A stretch of 64,000 nucleotides of DNA, taken from positions 1-64,000 of the forward strand of contig NZ_ATUU01000003.1 of the NCBI RefSeq assembly GCF_000420365.1, read 5' to 3'. The notes below the pieces were generated by a model that was given only the letters and a program-made list of their open reading frames with translations, had not been told where the DNA came from and ran no database searches. Shown here piece by piece: positions 30,836 through 39,790 of the stretch. This DNA comes from Weissella halotolerans DSM 20190 (lineage in GTDB: Bacteria > Bacillota > Bacilli > Lactobacillales > Lactobacillaceae). The position numbers and the translations under genes were made by a program. Position 1 is the stretch's first letter, and each line of letters starts with the position of its first letter.

Positions 30836-31675
30836 ATGGAGCAAGTAATATTGATATTATTAACGGGGCTACTGGCCGGTACACTTGGGGCTATTTTAGG
30901 TCTTGGTGGTGGCATCATTGTGACCCCAATATTGACTGTCTTTATGGGCATTGATATTCGTTATGCTGTCGGAGCCAGTGTGATTGCTGTGATTGCAACC
31001 AGCTCTGGGGCAACAGTTGCCTTTTTGAAGGATGATGTTTTAAATATGCGCGTGGCCATGTTCTTGGAGATTTTCACTACGGTGGGCGCTTTACTAGGGG
31101 CAGTATTGGCAGGCATATTTAAGCCAACAGTTCTGTATTTTCTTTTTGGGGGCTTACTGCTCTTTCAAGGTTGGAATATGTGGCGCAAGCTTAAAGGACA
31201 TCAAGATGATCAGGTACATGACAGTTTAGATCCATTAGCCACCAAACTACGCTTAAATGGGACTTACTATGATAAAGAGTCCAAGCGTTCGATCTCATAC
31301 ACCCTAGAGCATGTCCCGGGTGGTGCAGCTGTGATGTTTGGTGCCGGACTAGCATCTGGTTTGCTCGGAATTGGTTCGGGTGCTTTTAAGGTAATGGCCA
31401 TGGATGGGGTAATGAAAATGCCCTTAAAACCATCATCAGCTACCTCTAATTTAATGATGGGCGTAACTGGTGCTGCTTCAGCTACAGTGTATTTTTTCAG
31501 TGGCTATATTCAACCCTTAATTGCTGTGCCACTAGCCCTAGGTATTTTAGCTGGTTCAACGTTTGGGTCACGGATTATGCAGTATTTACCTGCCAGGCGT
31601 TTGCGTCAGCTTTTCATCCCCATTGTACTTGTGATGGCAGTGCAATTGATTTATAAAGGAATGGCGGTATTTTAA
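30836..31675 (+). CDS. TauE/SafE family sulfite/anion exporter
   Basis: 279 residues, eight or so membrane helices in two halves, each with a glycine-rich motif (GAILGLGGGIIVTPIL and GLLGIGSGAFKVMAMD). TauE/SafE proteins export sulfite, sulfoacetate or other organic anions. A soluble stretch of about 60 residues in the middle (KLKGHQDDQVHDSLDPL) is usual in Gram-positive members. GAGGGGAAGATAAA precedes the ATG. It lies 3 bases before a DUF1634 gene, a known partner arrangement in lactobacilli. Confidence 0.85.
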   Translation: MEQVILILLTGLLAGTLGAILGLGGGIIVTPILTVFMGIDIRYAVGASVIAVIATSSGATVAFLKDDVLNMRVAMFLEIFTTVGALLGAVLAGIFKPTVLYFLFGGLLLFQGWNMWRKLKGHQDDQVHDSLDPLATKLRLNGTYYDKESKRSISYTLEHVPGGAAVMFGAGLASGLLGIGSGAFKVMAMDGVMKMPLKPSSATSNLMMGVTGAASATVYFFSGYIQPLIAVPLALGILAGSTFGSRIMQYLPARRLRQLFIPIVLVMAVQLIYKGMAVF

Positions 31676-31678
31676 ATC

Positions 31679-32041
31679 ATGCAAGAAAATGAACAAACAA
31701 TGCAAGCACTTGAAAAACGAATTGGTTACTACATGCGCTTTGGAGTAGCTTTAGCAATAGTAGTAATGGTGATTGGCCTAGGTTTAGCGCTAATCCATCC
31801 AGTGCATGAGAGTAGTCAATTTCCAACTGAATTAGGGGCAATTTATCAAGGCTTGCTACAAGGTAGCCCGCTCGCTTATATGATGACTGGCCTGCTAATT
31901 TTAATTTTCACACCCGTATTACGAGTGGTGACCTCGATTGTATCTTTTGCAAAAATGCATGACCAACTTTATACGGTTATTACCCTTTTGGTGTTATGCA
32001 TTTTAATTTTTGCAATGTGGCTAGGTTATGTCCAGCGTTAA
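31679..32041 (+). CDS. DUF1634 membrane protein, partner of TauE
   Basis: 120 residues, three membrane helices, with the conserved start MQALEKRIGYYMRFGV and PVLRVVTSIVSF. DUF1634 proteins are encoded next to TauE/SafE genes in many Firmicutes and may be a subunit or regulator of the exporter; this is known from gene order, not biochemistry. The stop overlaps the start of the next promoter region. Confidence 0.82.
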   Translation: MQENEQTMQALEKRIGYYMRFGVALAIVVMVIGLGLALIHPVHESSQFPTELGAIYQGLLQGSPLAYMMTGLLILIFTPVLRVVTSIVSFAKMHDQLYTVITLLVLCILIFAMWLGYVQR

Positions 32042-32044
32042 GTC

Positions 32045-32074
32045 TTGACAAGGTGGGACGGACTGCCGTAAAAT
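32045..32074 (+). promoter_or_regulatory. Promoter of the lysine riboswitch-lysP unit
   Basis: TTGACA (32045-32050) and TAAAAT (32069-32074) with 18-bp spacing; a strong promoter that overlaps the end of the DUF1634 gene. Confidence 0.8.
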
Positions 32075-32092
32075 ACAAGCTAACATAAATAA

Positions 32093-32321
32093 ATAGAGGT
32101 TGCAGCTGACAAGAGTCACTAACCAAACCGGCGGGTAATGCGGTTAGTAAAAGGGGAAGTTGCCGAAATGAACGGATGGCAGTCTTAGTTCGTTGGTCTA
32201 CTGATTAAGAGTCAGCAGACTGTCGCAATAATTTTATACCATTGCGGAGCGCTATCGATAGATTAACAGGAACTTAGGGTGTCCATCGTTTGCTATCTTT
32301 AGCAAGGTGGGCGCTTTTTTT
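32093..32321 (+). ncRNA. Lysine riboswitch (L-box) with intrinsic terminator
   Basis: The conserved L-box blocks occur in order: AGAGGTTGC (32095-32103), AAGAGTCA, GGGGAAGTTGCCGAA (about 32153-32167), and the kink-proximal AGAGTCAGCAGACTGTC (32209-32225). The expression platform is a terminator: GTGT/GCGC base, CCATC (32283-32287)/GGTGG (32306-32310) and TTGCTA (32290-32295)/TAGCAA (32300-32305), then T7 ending at 32321. Lysine binding should promote termination and shut off the downstream permease. Confidence 0.93.
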
Positions 32322-32359
32322 ATGTTATGAAATCTAGGCCTCATATTAAAGGAGGATTT

Positions 32360-33832
32360 ATGTCAGAGAGTATTGAACATCCGGGTGAACTAAAGCGTAC
32401 GCTAAAGACCCGCCACTTATCGATGATTGCCCTTGGTGGGACCATTGGGACTGGTCTTTTTGTTGCTTCTGGTGCAACGATTACTCAGGCCGGGCCACTA
32501 GGTGCCTTAATGGCTTACGGCTTAACGGGAGTGATGGTTTACTTTTTAATGACCAGTTTAGGTGAGATGGCCACTTACATGCCTGTTACGGGCTCCTTTT
32601 CAACGTATGCTGATCGCTTTGTCAGTCCAGCCTTTGGCTTTGCGATGGGGTGGAATTACTGGTTAAATTGGGCAGTCACTGTAGCTGTGGAAGCAGCTAC
32701 AGTGGGGGTTGTGATGGGCTATTGGTTACCCAATACACCCTCTTGGATTTGGTCAGTCTTAGTGTTGATTTTAATTACAGCGATTAATTTATTATCAGCA
32801 CGCAGTTATGGTGAGACAGAGTTCTGGATGGCCATGATTAAGGTGATTGCGGTTTTAGCCTTTTTGGCAGTTGGGTTTGCCATGATCTTAGGGATTATGA
32901 CTTATAAGCCGGATGTATCACGGAATTTAATGGTTGGTAATCATGGCTTTGTCCACGGATTTAATGGCATTTTGGCTGTTTTGATGGTCGCCGGCTTTTC
33001 TTTTCAAGGAACCGAGTTTATTGGTTTAACAGCTGGAGAGTCTGAAACGCCTGAAACTTCAGTCCCAATTGCGATTAAACAAGTTTTTTGGCGGATTTTG
33101 CTTTTCTATATTTTATCGATATTTGTGATTGGTGCCATTATTTACTATAAGGATCCTTCCTTACTAAATTCTAGTGAGTCTAATATCGCTGTCTCACCTT
33201 TTACGACAGTCTTTCAAAAGGCAGGGCTAGCAAGTGCTGCTTCGGTAATGAATGCTGTTATCCTAACCTCAGTTATTTCATCATCTAATTCAGGCCTATA
33301 TACAGCATCACGAATGCTTTATTCAATGGCTCACGAGCATTTTGCGCCTAGCATTTTTGGGCGGGTAAACCCTAAGACTGGTATTCCGGTCATTGCCCTC
33401 CTAGGCACCCTAGTCGTGGCTGTTTTGGTTTTTGCAATGAGTGTCATCGGTGGTAACATTTATATGTATTTGGTTGCTGCTTCTGGATTAACTGGGTTTA
33501 TAACCTGGATTGGCATTGCGATTTGTCATTACCGCTTTCGGCGGGCCTTTAAAGCACAAGGACATTCGGTTAATGAGTTGCGTTACCATGCAAAGCTCTT
33601 CCCAATTGGCCCCTTGTTGGCTTTGTTTATGTCCATCATCGTAGTGATTGGTCAAGATTTGGCTTCCTTCCAAGGTCCAATCCAAAATTGGAACTGGCAT
33701 GGAATTGTAACGACCTATCTGGCGATTCCAATTTTTATTGGTCTCTATGTTGGTTATCAATGGCGGCATCATTCAAAGATTCGACCATTGACTGAAATTG
33801 ACCTGCAAACGGATGCTCGACCTAAAGATTAA
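32360..33832 (+). CDS. lysP: Lysine-specific amino acid permease (APC superfamily)
   Basis: 490 residues, 12 membrane helices of the basic APC family (LSMIALGGTIGTGLFVASGATI at the start; FSFQGTEFIGLTAGE, the hallmark of the LysP/AAP type; SSSNSGLYTASRMLYSMA). The lysine riboswitch in its leader makes lysine the most likely substrate. ATG 32360 is chosen because AAAGGAGG lies 5-12 nt upstream; the earlier start at 32327 is within the leader just after the terminator. Confidence 0.92.
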   Translation: MSESIEHPGELKRTLKTRHLSMIALGGTIGTGLFVASGATITQAGPLGALMAYGLTGVMVYFLMTSLGEMATYMPVTGSFSTYADRFVSPAFGFAMGWNYWLNWAVTVAVEAATVGVVMGYWLPNTPSWIWSVLVLILITAINLLSARSYGETEFWMAMIKVIAVLAFLAVGFAMILGIMTYKPDVSRNLMVGNHGFVHGFNGILAVLMVAGFSFQGTEFIGLTAGESETPETSVPIAIKQVFWRILLFYILSIFVIGAIIYYKDPSLLNSSESNIAVSPFTTVFQKAGLASAASVMNAVILTSVISSSNSGLYTASRMLYSMAHEHFAPSIFGRVNPKTGIPVIALLGTLVVAVLVFAMSVIGGNIYMYLVAASGLTGFITWIGIAICHYRFRRAFKAQGHSVNELRYHAKLFPIGPLLALFMSIIVVIGQDLASFQGPIQNWNWHGIVTTYLAIPIFIGLYVGYQWRHHSKIRPLTEIDLQTDARPKD

Positions 33833-33854
33833 ATAATAGACATGTGAAAATAAT

Positions 33855-33893
33855 AATAAGCACCTGGGTACCAGCATACTCAGGTGCTTATTT
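33855..33893 (+). terminator. Terminator after lysP
   Basis: AATAAGCACCTG (33855-33866) pairs with CAGGTGCTTATT (33881-33892). An inner CTGG/CCAG stem can compete with it. The U tract is short, so strength is uncertain. Confidence 0.75.
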
Positions 33894-33917
33894 CATGGAT
33901 CAGTGAAAAAGCCGGTG

Positions 33918-33931
33918 TGTAAAGGCTTACA
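33918..33931 (+). promoter_or_regulatory. cre-like palindrome (CcpA site) upstream of pyk
   Basis: TGTAAAGGCTTACA matches the catabolite-responsive element consensus TGTAANCGNTTACA at all but one central position. It lies about 60 bases upstream of the likely pyk -10 (TACAAT, 33978-33983). That location suits activation by CcpA, as is known for glycolytic genes in lactic acid bacteria. Confidence 0.6.
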
Positions 33932-34038
33932 TCTAAAAATCCCCCTTTTTTCAGTATTAAATTATGGGGGAATGGTGTACAATAAGCCTTAGTTAAGCAA
34001 GCAATTGTGAACTTTTAATAAAGGAGATTTTTCAAAAC

Positions 34039-35460
34039 ATGAAAAAGACCAAGATTGTTTCAACCCTTGGACCCGCAAGTAACGATGTGGAGACCATCGC
34101 CCAATTGATCGAAAACGGTGCAAACGTTGTTCGTTTGAACTTTTCACACGGTGACCATGAAGAGCACTTGGGACGGATTAATGCTGTCCATGAAGCTGAA
34201 AAGCAGACTGGTAAGACCGTTGGTGTGATGTTAGACACGAAGGGTGCCGAGATCCGGACAACTGTTCAAGAACCAGGCAAGATCGAGTTTAACATTGGGG
34301 ATATCACACGTATCTCAATGGATAGTTCACTTGAAGGAACTAAGGAGAAGATTGCGGTTACGTATCCTGGTTTGTTCGATGATGTTCACGTTGGTGGCCA
34401 CATTCTCTTTGATGATGGAGCCATTGACATGTTGGTTACGGATAAGGATGAAGCTAACCGTGAGTTAGTTGTAAAGGTACTAAATCACGGCTTCCTAGGT
34501 TCACGTAAGGGAGTTAATGCACCAGGTGTTGCAATTAACCTACCTGGTATTACGGAAAAGGATGCTGATGACATTCGTTTTGGCTTGCAACATGATATTC
34601 AATTCATCGCTGCTTCTTTCGTACGTAAGCCAGAAGACGTAATGGATATCCGTGCTTTGTTAAAGGAAGCTAACATGGAAGATGTTATGATCCTCCCTAA
34701 GATTGAATCACAAGAAGGTATCGACAACTTTGATGAAATTTTGAAGGTTTCAGATGGTTTGATGATTGCTCGTGGTGACATGGGTGTCGAAATTCCAGCT
34801 GAAAATGTGCCATTGGTACAAAAGGAATTAATCAAGAAGTTGAATGCAGTAGGTAAGCCAGTTATTACTGCCACTGATATGCTTGATTCAATGCAAGAAA
34901 ACCCACGTCCTACACGTGCGGAAGCATCTGACGTTGCCAATGCCGTCTTTGATGGTACAGATGCAACGATGCTTTCTGGAGAATCAGCTAATGGTTCATA
35001 TCCTGTCCAGGCCGTAGCAACGATGGCACGGATTGATGAAAAGGCTGAGACTGCTTTGCTAAAGTATGGCCGTCACCAAGACGACTTTGTAACCGGTGAT
35101 GTTACTGAATCTGTAGCGGCTGCTGTGGCTAACGCAGCAAACAACTTGGACGTTAAGGCCGTGGTTGCTGCTACAACGTCTGGTTATACAGCTAAGATGA
35201 TTTCAAAGTACCGTCCAAACACAACTATCTTGGCCATGACCTTTGATGAGCGTGTACAACGGTCATTGACGATTTACTGGGGTGTTAAGCCAGTCATGTC
35301 AGTTCCAGTTCAAACAACTGATGAAATGATTGCCGCAGCTAAGGAAGCTGCAGTTGCTCAAGGAATTGCACAAAAGGGTGATACAATTATCGTCACCGCT
35401 GGTATTCCAGTGACGACATCAGGTACAACCAACTTGATGACGATTGTAACAATCGACTAA
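34039..35460 (+). CDS. pyk: Pyruvate kinase
   Basis: 473 residues, glycolytic enzyme converting phosphoenolpyruvate and ADP to pyruvate and ATP. Motifs: KTKIVSTLGPAS at the N-terminus, VVRLNFSHG, MLDTKGAEIRT and the active-site block MIARGDMGVEIP with the TDMLDSM that follows. The C-terminal extra domain (PEP-utiliser-like, found in Bacillus) is absent; the protein ends soon after GIPVTTSGTTN, usual for many lactic acid bacteria. Codon choice is visibly more biased (TTG Leu, CGT Arg, GGT Gly) than in neighbours, as expected for high expression. AAAGGAG precedes ATG 34039. A terminator follows, so it is monocistronic. Confidence 0.97.
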   Translation: MKKTKIVSTLGPASNDVETIAQLIENGANVVRLNFSHGDHEEHLGRINAVHEAEKQTGKTVGVMLDTKGAEIRTTVQEPGKIEFNIGDITRISMDSSLEGTKEKIAVTYPGLFDDVHVGGHILFDDGAIDMLVTDKDEANRELVVKVLNHGFLGSRKGVNAPGVAINLPGITEKDADDIRFGLQHDIQFIAASFVRKPEDVMDIRALLKEANMEDVMILPKIESQEGIDNFDEILKVSDGLMIARGDMGVEIPAENVPLVQKELIKKLNAVGKPVITATDMLDSMQENPRPTRAEASDVANAVFDGTDATMLSGESANGSYPVQAVATMARIDEKAETALLKYGRHQDDFVTGDVTESVAAAVANAANNLDVKAVVAATTSGYTAKMISKYRPNTTILAMTFDERVQRSLTIYWGVKPVMSVPVQTTDEMIAAAKEAAVAQGIAQKGDTIIVTAGIPVTTSGTTNLMTIVTID

Positions 35461-35472
35461 GGAATATAAGTA

Positions 35473-35507
35473 AAAAGAGCCAGCAACCTTGTGTTGCTGG
35501 CTCTTTT
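35473..35507 (+). terminator. Terminator after pyk
   Basis: AAAAGAGCCAGCAAC (35473-35487) pairs perfectly with GTTGCTGGCTCTTTT (35493-35507), with a 5-nt loop and a T run. Confidence 0.95.
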
Positions 35508-35574
35508 CTTTATTCACTTATGCTATGCTAGGAATACATAATAGTATAGATGAAACAAGAAAGGAGCTGCTAAC

Positions 35575-36534
35575 ATGGTATGGCAATCATTAACGGTAAC
35601 GACCCAAAATGAAGCAGTGGATGCTGTTAGTAACATTTTGATGGAGGCGGGGGCCGCTGGCTTACAAATTGCAGATGCGGCGGACCGAAAAAATTACTTG
35701 CCAGCTGATCAAACCGTTCTGTTGGATTGGACGAGTGTGGATTTCCCAACGGAAGGGGCACAAGTGACGGGCTATTTTCCTGATACAGTGAAGCTAGCAG
35801 ATTTGTTGCCGACCATTCGACAACGGGTGCAGACATTAGCAAATTTTGGCTTGGACAATCAACCAGCGACAGTGGAGCTGAATACAGTGACTGATACTGA
35901 TTGGGCGACTGAATGGGAAAAGTACTACCATCCTGTTCAAGTCAGTCGGCACCTTACAGTGGTCCCTAAGTGGGAACATTATCAAGCTAGTCGTAGGGAT
36001 GAAGTCGTTATCACCTTAGATCCAGGCTTAGCTTTTGGGACTGGGACACACCCAACTACGAAGTTGATGTTGCAGGCGCTTGAAGTCGTTATGCGTGGTG
36101 GCGAAAGGGTCATTGATGTTGGTACTGGATCTGGTGTTTTAGCGATTGCAGCTTCATTAATGGGGGCAAAGCACGTGTTGGGAACCGATTTAGACGCAGT
36201 AGCTGTACGATCCGCTAAAGGGAATGTTGCCTTAAATCCCCAGGTTGGATCCATTGAGATCCAAGTTAGTGACCTCTTAGCCGATGTAACAGAGCAAGCA
36301 AATGACTTAGTAGTGGCTAACATGTTGGCCGAAGTCTTGTTACCTTTAATTCCACAGGTTAAATCTGTTCTTGCGCTTGGTGGCTGGTTTTTGTTATCGG
36401 GAATTTACTATGATAAGGTAGCGACAATTAAAGCAGCCCTTCAAGCAGAAGGCTACCAGTTAGTAGAGCAGTTACAAATGGACGAGTGGTATGGGTTAAT
36501 CGCACAACGACAGCCGGCAAAACAAGAGGGATAA
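35575..36534 (+). CDS. prmA: Ribosomal protein L11 methyltransferase
   Basis: 319 residues. N-terminal ferredoxin-like L11-recognition domain (about 1-130) and C-terminal SAM-dependent methyltransferase with LDPGLAFGTGTHPTTKLML and VIDVGTGSGVLAIAA (SAM-binding motif I), then VVANMLAEVLL. It trimethylates ribosomal protein L11. AAAGGAGC precedes ATG 35575. Three bases separate it from rsmE; the order prmA-rsmE is conserved in Firmicutes. Confidence 0.95.
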   Translation: MVWQSLTVTTQNEAVDAVSNILMEAGAAGLQIADAADRKNYLPADQTVLLDWTSVDFPTEGAQVTGYFPDTVKLADLLPTIRQRVQTLANFGLDNQPATVELNTVTDTDWATEWEKYYHPVQVSRHLTVVPKWEHYQASRRDEVVITLDPGLAFGTGTHPTTKLMLQALEVVMRGGERVIDVGTGSGVLAIAASLMGAKHVLGTDLDAVAVRSAKGNVALNPQVGSIEIQVSDLLADVTEQANDLVVANMLAEVLLPLIPQVKSVLALGGWFLLSGIYYDKVATIKAALQAEGYQLVEQLQMDEWYGLIAQRQPAKQEG

Positions 36535-36536
36535 CA

Positions 36537-37283
36537 ATGCAACGGTATTTTTTAGACTTTGAACCAACTAGTACCACCTTTCAGTTACCAACTGACCTGG
36601 CTCATCATTTCATTACCGTTTTACGAGCGCAGGTGGATGATCAAGCAGAATTTGTACTACCGGATCGTGAAACAGTTATTCTGGCCCGCGTTAAGCAACT
36701 TCAAGTTGATGGCGCACAGATGGAGGTGCTTGAACGCTACCAACCTCAGGTGGAATTACCTGTTGAGGTCACCTTGATTATTGCCTTGGCTAAGGGGACA
36801 AAGCCTGAATTGGTAGTCCAAAAGGCGACTGAACTCGGTGTCAAAGAGCTAATCTTTGTTGAGACAGCTTGGTCAGTTGTACATTGGGGTAGTAAGGCAG
36901 CAAAAAAAGTAGCTCGTCTTCAAAAAGTGGCGCAGGCAGCTGCTGAGCAGAGCCATCGGACGAAGGTGCCAATAGTTAATTACCAATCAGCTTTAACTTC
37001 TTTAAGGCTAGCTGAGACGGCAAAGAAAGTGGTAGCCTGGGAAGAAAGTGCTAAACAGGGTGAACAGCGTCAACTGGCGCGTGTTTTTCAGCAACTTAAA
37101 CCGGGTGATCACTTGGTTGCTCTAATTGGACCAGAAGGTGGGTTGACACCAACTGAAATTACAGAGCTTAAACAAGTTGGCTTCATACCAGTTGGTTTAG
37201 GTCCCCGTATCATGCGGGCTGAAACCGCCCCCCTTTATATATTAGCAGCTCTAAGCTATGCGTTAGAGTTAGCGGCTGAATGA
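36537..37283 (+). CDS. rsmE: 16S rRNA (uracil-1498-N3)-methyltransferase
   Basis: 248 residues. N-terminal PUA-like domain and C-terminal SPOUT (knotted) methyltransferase with VTLIIALAKGTKPELVVQKATELG, LIGPEGGLTPTEI and GPRIMRAETAPLYIL, the RsmE signature. It methylates U1498 of 16S rRNA. ATG 36537 follows AAGAGGG; the longer frame from 36486 would overlap prmA. The stop overlaps an upstream ATG of the next frame. Confidence 0.95.
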   Translation: MQRYFLDFEPTSTTFQLPTDLAHHFITVLRAQVDDQAEFVLPDRETVILARVKQLQVDGAQMEVLERYQPQVELPVEVTLIIALAKGTKPELVVQKATELGVKELIFVETAWSVVHWGSKAAKKVARLQKVAQAAAEQSHRTKVPIVNYQSALTSLRLAETAKKVVAWEESAKQGEQRQLARVFQQLKPGDHLVALIGPEGGLTPTEITELKQVGFIPVGLGPRIMRAETAPLYILAALSYALELAAE

Positions 37284-37294
37284 GGAGAGAAAAA

Positions 37295-37675
37295 ATGCAA
37301 AAAGTATGGCAACGGATTAATTGGTGGCTAATCGCAAGTATGCTTGGATTGGCTTTTTTAGGCCCTTTAGTTTGTGAGTGGCTTGGTGTACAAGCTGTGT
37401 TTAAGATTATTGGACTCTATTTTGTCTTGAATATGACCTTTAGCCTATACTTAGGACATTACTTAAGGCAACATGGTGCTTTTTGGTGGTTCCTGGCGGG
37501 GTGGCCATTATTGTTTGGTCTAGCAACTTGGTTTGGTTTAGTATCAGCTTATTATGGTTATGCGCTGGCTATCCTATATGGACTTTTGGAATTAGTGACA
37601 TATACGAGTGGACAGGAAAGTGAACCGGATATAGCTTCTCAAATTCCTGTAGACGGTGGTTATCATAGTATTTAA
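37295..37675 (+). CDS. Uncharacterised membrane protein (four helices)
   Basis: 126 residues from ATG 37295, chosen because GAGGAGA lies 6 nt upstream. About four hydrophobic helices rich in Trp, Gly and Leu (ending TWFGLVSAYYGYALAILYGLLELVTYT), then a polar acidic tail. I do not recognise the family. It follows rsmE by 11 bases and is ended by a GC-rich hairpin, so it is the last gene of the prmA-rsmE unit. Confidence 0.7.
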   Translation: MQKVWQRINWWLIASMLGLAFLGPLVCEWLGVQAVFKIIGLYFVLNMTFSLYLGHYLRQHGAFWWFLAGWPLLFGLATWFGLVSAYYGYALAILYGLLELVTYTSGQESEPDIASQIPVDGGYHSI

Positions 37676-37690
37676 AAGTAAAGTGGTGTT

Positions 37691-37720
37691 AAAAGGTGGG
37701 CCCAGGGCCCACCTTTTTTT
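37691..37720 (+). terminator. Terminator after the prmA-rsmE operon
   Basis: AAAAGGTGGGCCC (37691-37703) and GGGCCCACCTTTT (37705-37717) are perfect arms around a single central A, followed by further T. It separates this operon from the dcw cluster. Confidence 0.93.
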
Positions 37721-37864
37721 ATGGTCAAAAAACAGCCTGTCCATAGCATTCTTAGTCGATAGCCTAGGTTGGGATAGAAGGGTAATAAATTTTATTAAAA
37801 TTCATGATATAGCAAGAAATACCGACGTATCAGGCTTTCTCATCGAAGTTAGTCTAACAAGTGT

Positions 37865-37908
37865 GTGGAGAAGGGTGGAAGATAGTGGAGAAAGGTGGTG
37901 GATTGTGG
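37865..37908 (+). promoter_or_regulatory. MraZ operator: five GTGG repeats with 10-bp period
   Basis: GTGG occurs at 37865, 37875, 37885, 37895 and 37905, exactly one helical turn apart, within a G/A-rich strand. MraZ is known to bind direct repeats of a TGG-containing box upstream of its own gene. The array ends about 80 bases before mraZ. Five boxes is more than the three or four usually drawn. Confidence 0.88.
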
Positions 37909-37989
37909 TAAATTAAACATATTAAAGTAACTGCAGTGTCTTTAGCTGGCTAAGCAAACAGTGACCTAACGAAGGGAGGAATATTGACC

Positions 37990-38424
37990 ATGTTTATGGG
38001 TACCTATCAACATAGCTTGGATACTAAAAATCGGTTAATTATTCCTGCCAAATTTCGTAACCAATTAGGGGATGATTTTGTTATTACTCGTTGGATGGAA
38101 CATTCGCTGCGGGCATATACCCGACAAGGTTGGGATCAATTAGCCAGTTCAATCAAAGCTTTGCCCGAGACAAATGCCAAGGCGCGACAATTTAAGCGTT
38201 TCGTATTAGGGGGCGCTCAAGAAGTTGAATTTGATAAACAAGGTCGAATTAACTTATCACAAAATTTACGATCCTACGCTGACATTACGAAAGATGCGAC
38301 TATTTTTGGTTTGGGAGATGACTCCTTTGAAATTTGGAGTACTGAACGTTGGCAAGCATATGAAGCGACCGTTACTGAGAATTTCGATGACATTGCGGAT
38401 GGCTTAGACGAATTGAATTTTTAA
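37990..38424 (+). CDS. mraZ: Transcriptional regulator MraZ
   Basis: 144 residues, two SpoVT-AbrB-like domains: [23 protein letters not shown] (first) and [22 protein letters not shown] (second). It forms rings that bind the repeats upstream and regulates the dcw cluster. ATG 37990 follows GGGAGGA by 9 nt; an in-frame TTG at 37984 is less likely. First gene of the dcw operon, 23 nt before rsmH. Confidence 0.96.
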   Translation: MFMGTYQHSLDTKNRLIIPAKFRNQLGDDFVITRWMEHSLRAYTRQGWDQLASSIKALPETNAKARQFKRFVLGGAQEVEFDKQGRINLSQNLRSYADITKDATIFGLGDDSFEIWSTERWQAYEATVTENFDDIADGLDELNF

Positions 38425-38447
38425 CGAAGATAGGTGGACTAGTTGGC

Positions 38448-39392
38448 ATGACAGCATTTGAACACGTAACGGTACTATTGAATGAAGCAATTGAACAATT
38501 AGCTGTTCAACCGGCTGGACAGTACGTAGATGCAACCCTGGGTGGGGGCGGACATTCAAAACTGTTAGCCAGCCAGTTGCGGCAAGGCCATTTATGGTCC
38601 TTTGATCAAGATATAACGGCTATTCACTATAACGAAGAACACTTGGCGGCAGAAATTGCCGCTGATAAGGTCACGTTGATTAATGATAATTTTCGAAATC
38701 TAACCCAAGACTTAGCCCAAGTTGGGGTAACCAGAGTTGACGGTGTTCTTTATGACTTAGGCGTATCATCACCTCAGTTTGATGATGGTAAACGAGGTTT
38801 CTCTTATAACTATGAGGCGCCCTTAGATATGCGGATGGACCAAAGCCAGGCTCTAGATGCCTATCAAGTGGTCAATACCTGGTCTTTTCATGATTTAATG
38901 CGCATTTTGTCCCGTTATGGGGAGGAACGTTTTGCCAAACAAATTGCCCGAGGAATTGAACGTGAACGAGCGAAGGCGCCAATTGAGACGACCTTTGACT
39001 TGGTCAACATTATTAAAGATGCTATACCTGCAGCAGCCCGACGAACTGGTGGTCACCCAGCTAAGAAGTCTTTTCAGGCTATTCGAATTGCGGTTAATGA
39101 TGAGTTGGGCGCAGTGGAAACATCTTTAGAGCAGGCCTTGGATATGTTGGCTATTCATGGACGCATTGCGGTTATTACCTTTCAATCCCTAGAGGATCGA
39201 TTAGTTAAGTCGATGTTTCGTGAGCGCGCAAGTCTCCCTGAGTTGCCAGCAGGTCTACCGGTGATTCCAGCTGAATTGGAACCGGATTTTAAGTTAATTA
39301 CGCATAAACCAATTTTGCCGAATGAGCAAGAGTTAAGTCAAAACCACCGCGCACATTCAGCTAAGTTGCGCGTCATTGAACGGATTAAGTAA
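38448..39392 (+). CDS. rsmH: 16S rRNA (cytosine-1402-N4)-methyltransferase
   Basis: 314 residues. It N4-methylates C1402 of 16S rRNA. The SAM site is [15 protein letters not shown]; other hallmarks are [33 protein letters not shown] and [11 protein letters not shown]. It has the expected position right after mraZ. Confidence 0.97.
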   Translation: MTAFEHVTVLLNEAIEQLAVQPAGQYVDATLGGGGHSKLLASQLRQGHLWSFDQDITAIHYNEEHLAAEIAADKVTLINDNFRNLTQDLAQVGVTRVDGVLYDLGVSSPQFDDGKRGFSYNYEAPLDMRMDQSQALDAYQVVNTWSFHDLMRILSRYGEERFAKQIARGIERERAKAPIETTFDLVNIIKDAIPAAARRTGGHPAKKSFQAIRIAVNDELGAVETSLEQALDMLAIHGRIAVITFQSLEDRLVKSMFRERASLPELPAGLPVIPAELEPDFKLITHKPILPNEQELSQNHRAHSAKLRVIERIK

Positions 39393-39420
39393 CGTGTGAT
39401 TTTATGAAAGGATATCAACA

Positions 39421-39789
39421 ATGGCAGCTTCCTCAGAGTTTGACTATATACAACCGCAAAGACGGCCCCAACCTACTGGTGGGCAGCAGGTTAAGCCTAT
39501 ACGTCGTAAATATGCAAAGCCAGTATGGAGCTTGATGGATAAAATTTGGCTGGGAGCTGCCCTCGTGACGGCTGTTGTTATGATGTGCCTGGTCGTTTAT
39601 ATGTCAAATCAAGCTGCAATGAGTAGCGAACATCTCAGTCAGACGACTGCTCAATTAAGTACAGTTCGTAATCAAAATACGGATTTAAAAGAAGAGATTA
39701 GTCAGTTAACGAATCCAAGCCGGTTAGATCAGGTAGCAAAAAAATACGGCCTATCACTGAATAATAATAATGTTAGGAATGTAAAATAA
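39421..39789 (+). CDS. ftsL: Cell division protein FtsL
   Basis: 122 residues, bitopic: a basic cytoplasmic tail of about 45 residues, one membrane helix (about 47-66, IWLGAALVTAVVMMCLVVYM) and an extracellular leucine-zipper-like coiled coil (TTAQLSTVRNQNTDLKEEI) ending with a KKYGLSL motif. Sequence conservation in FtsL is low; topology and place between rsmH and the transpeptidase gene identify it. It ends 1 nt before the next ATG. Confidence 0.88.
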   Translation: MAASSEFDYIQPQRRPQPTGGQQVKPIRRKYAKPVWSLMDKIWLGAALVTAVVMMCLVVYMSNQAAMSSEHLSQTTAQLSTVRNQNTDLKEEISQLTNPSRLDQVAKKYGLSLNNNNVRNVK

Positions 39790-39790
39790 C

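Noticed and set aside
37656-37916. 86-codon frame upstream of mraZ
   Set aside because: It spans a terminator and the MraZ operator array and shows no protein family features; noncoding regulatory DNA.
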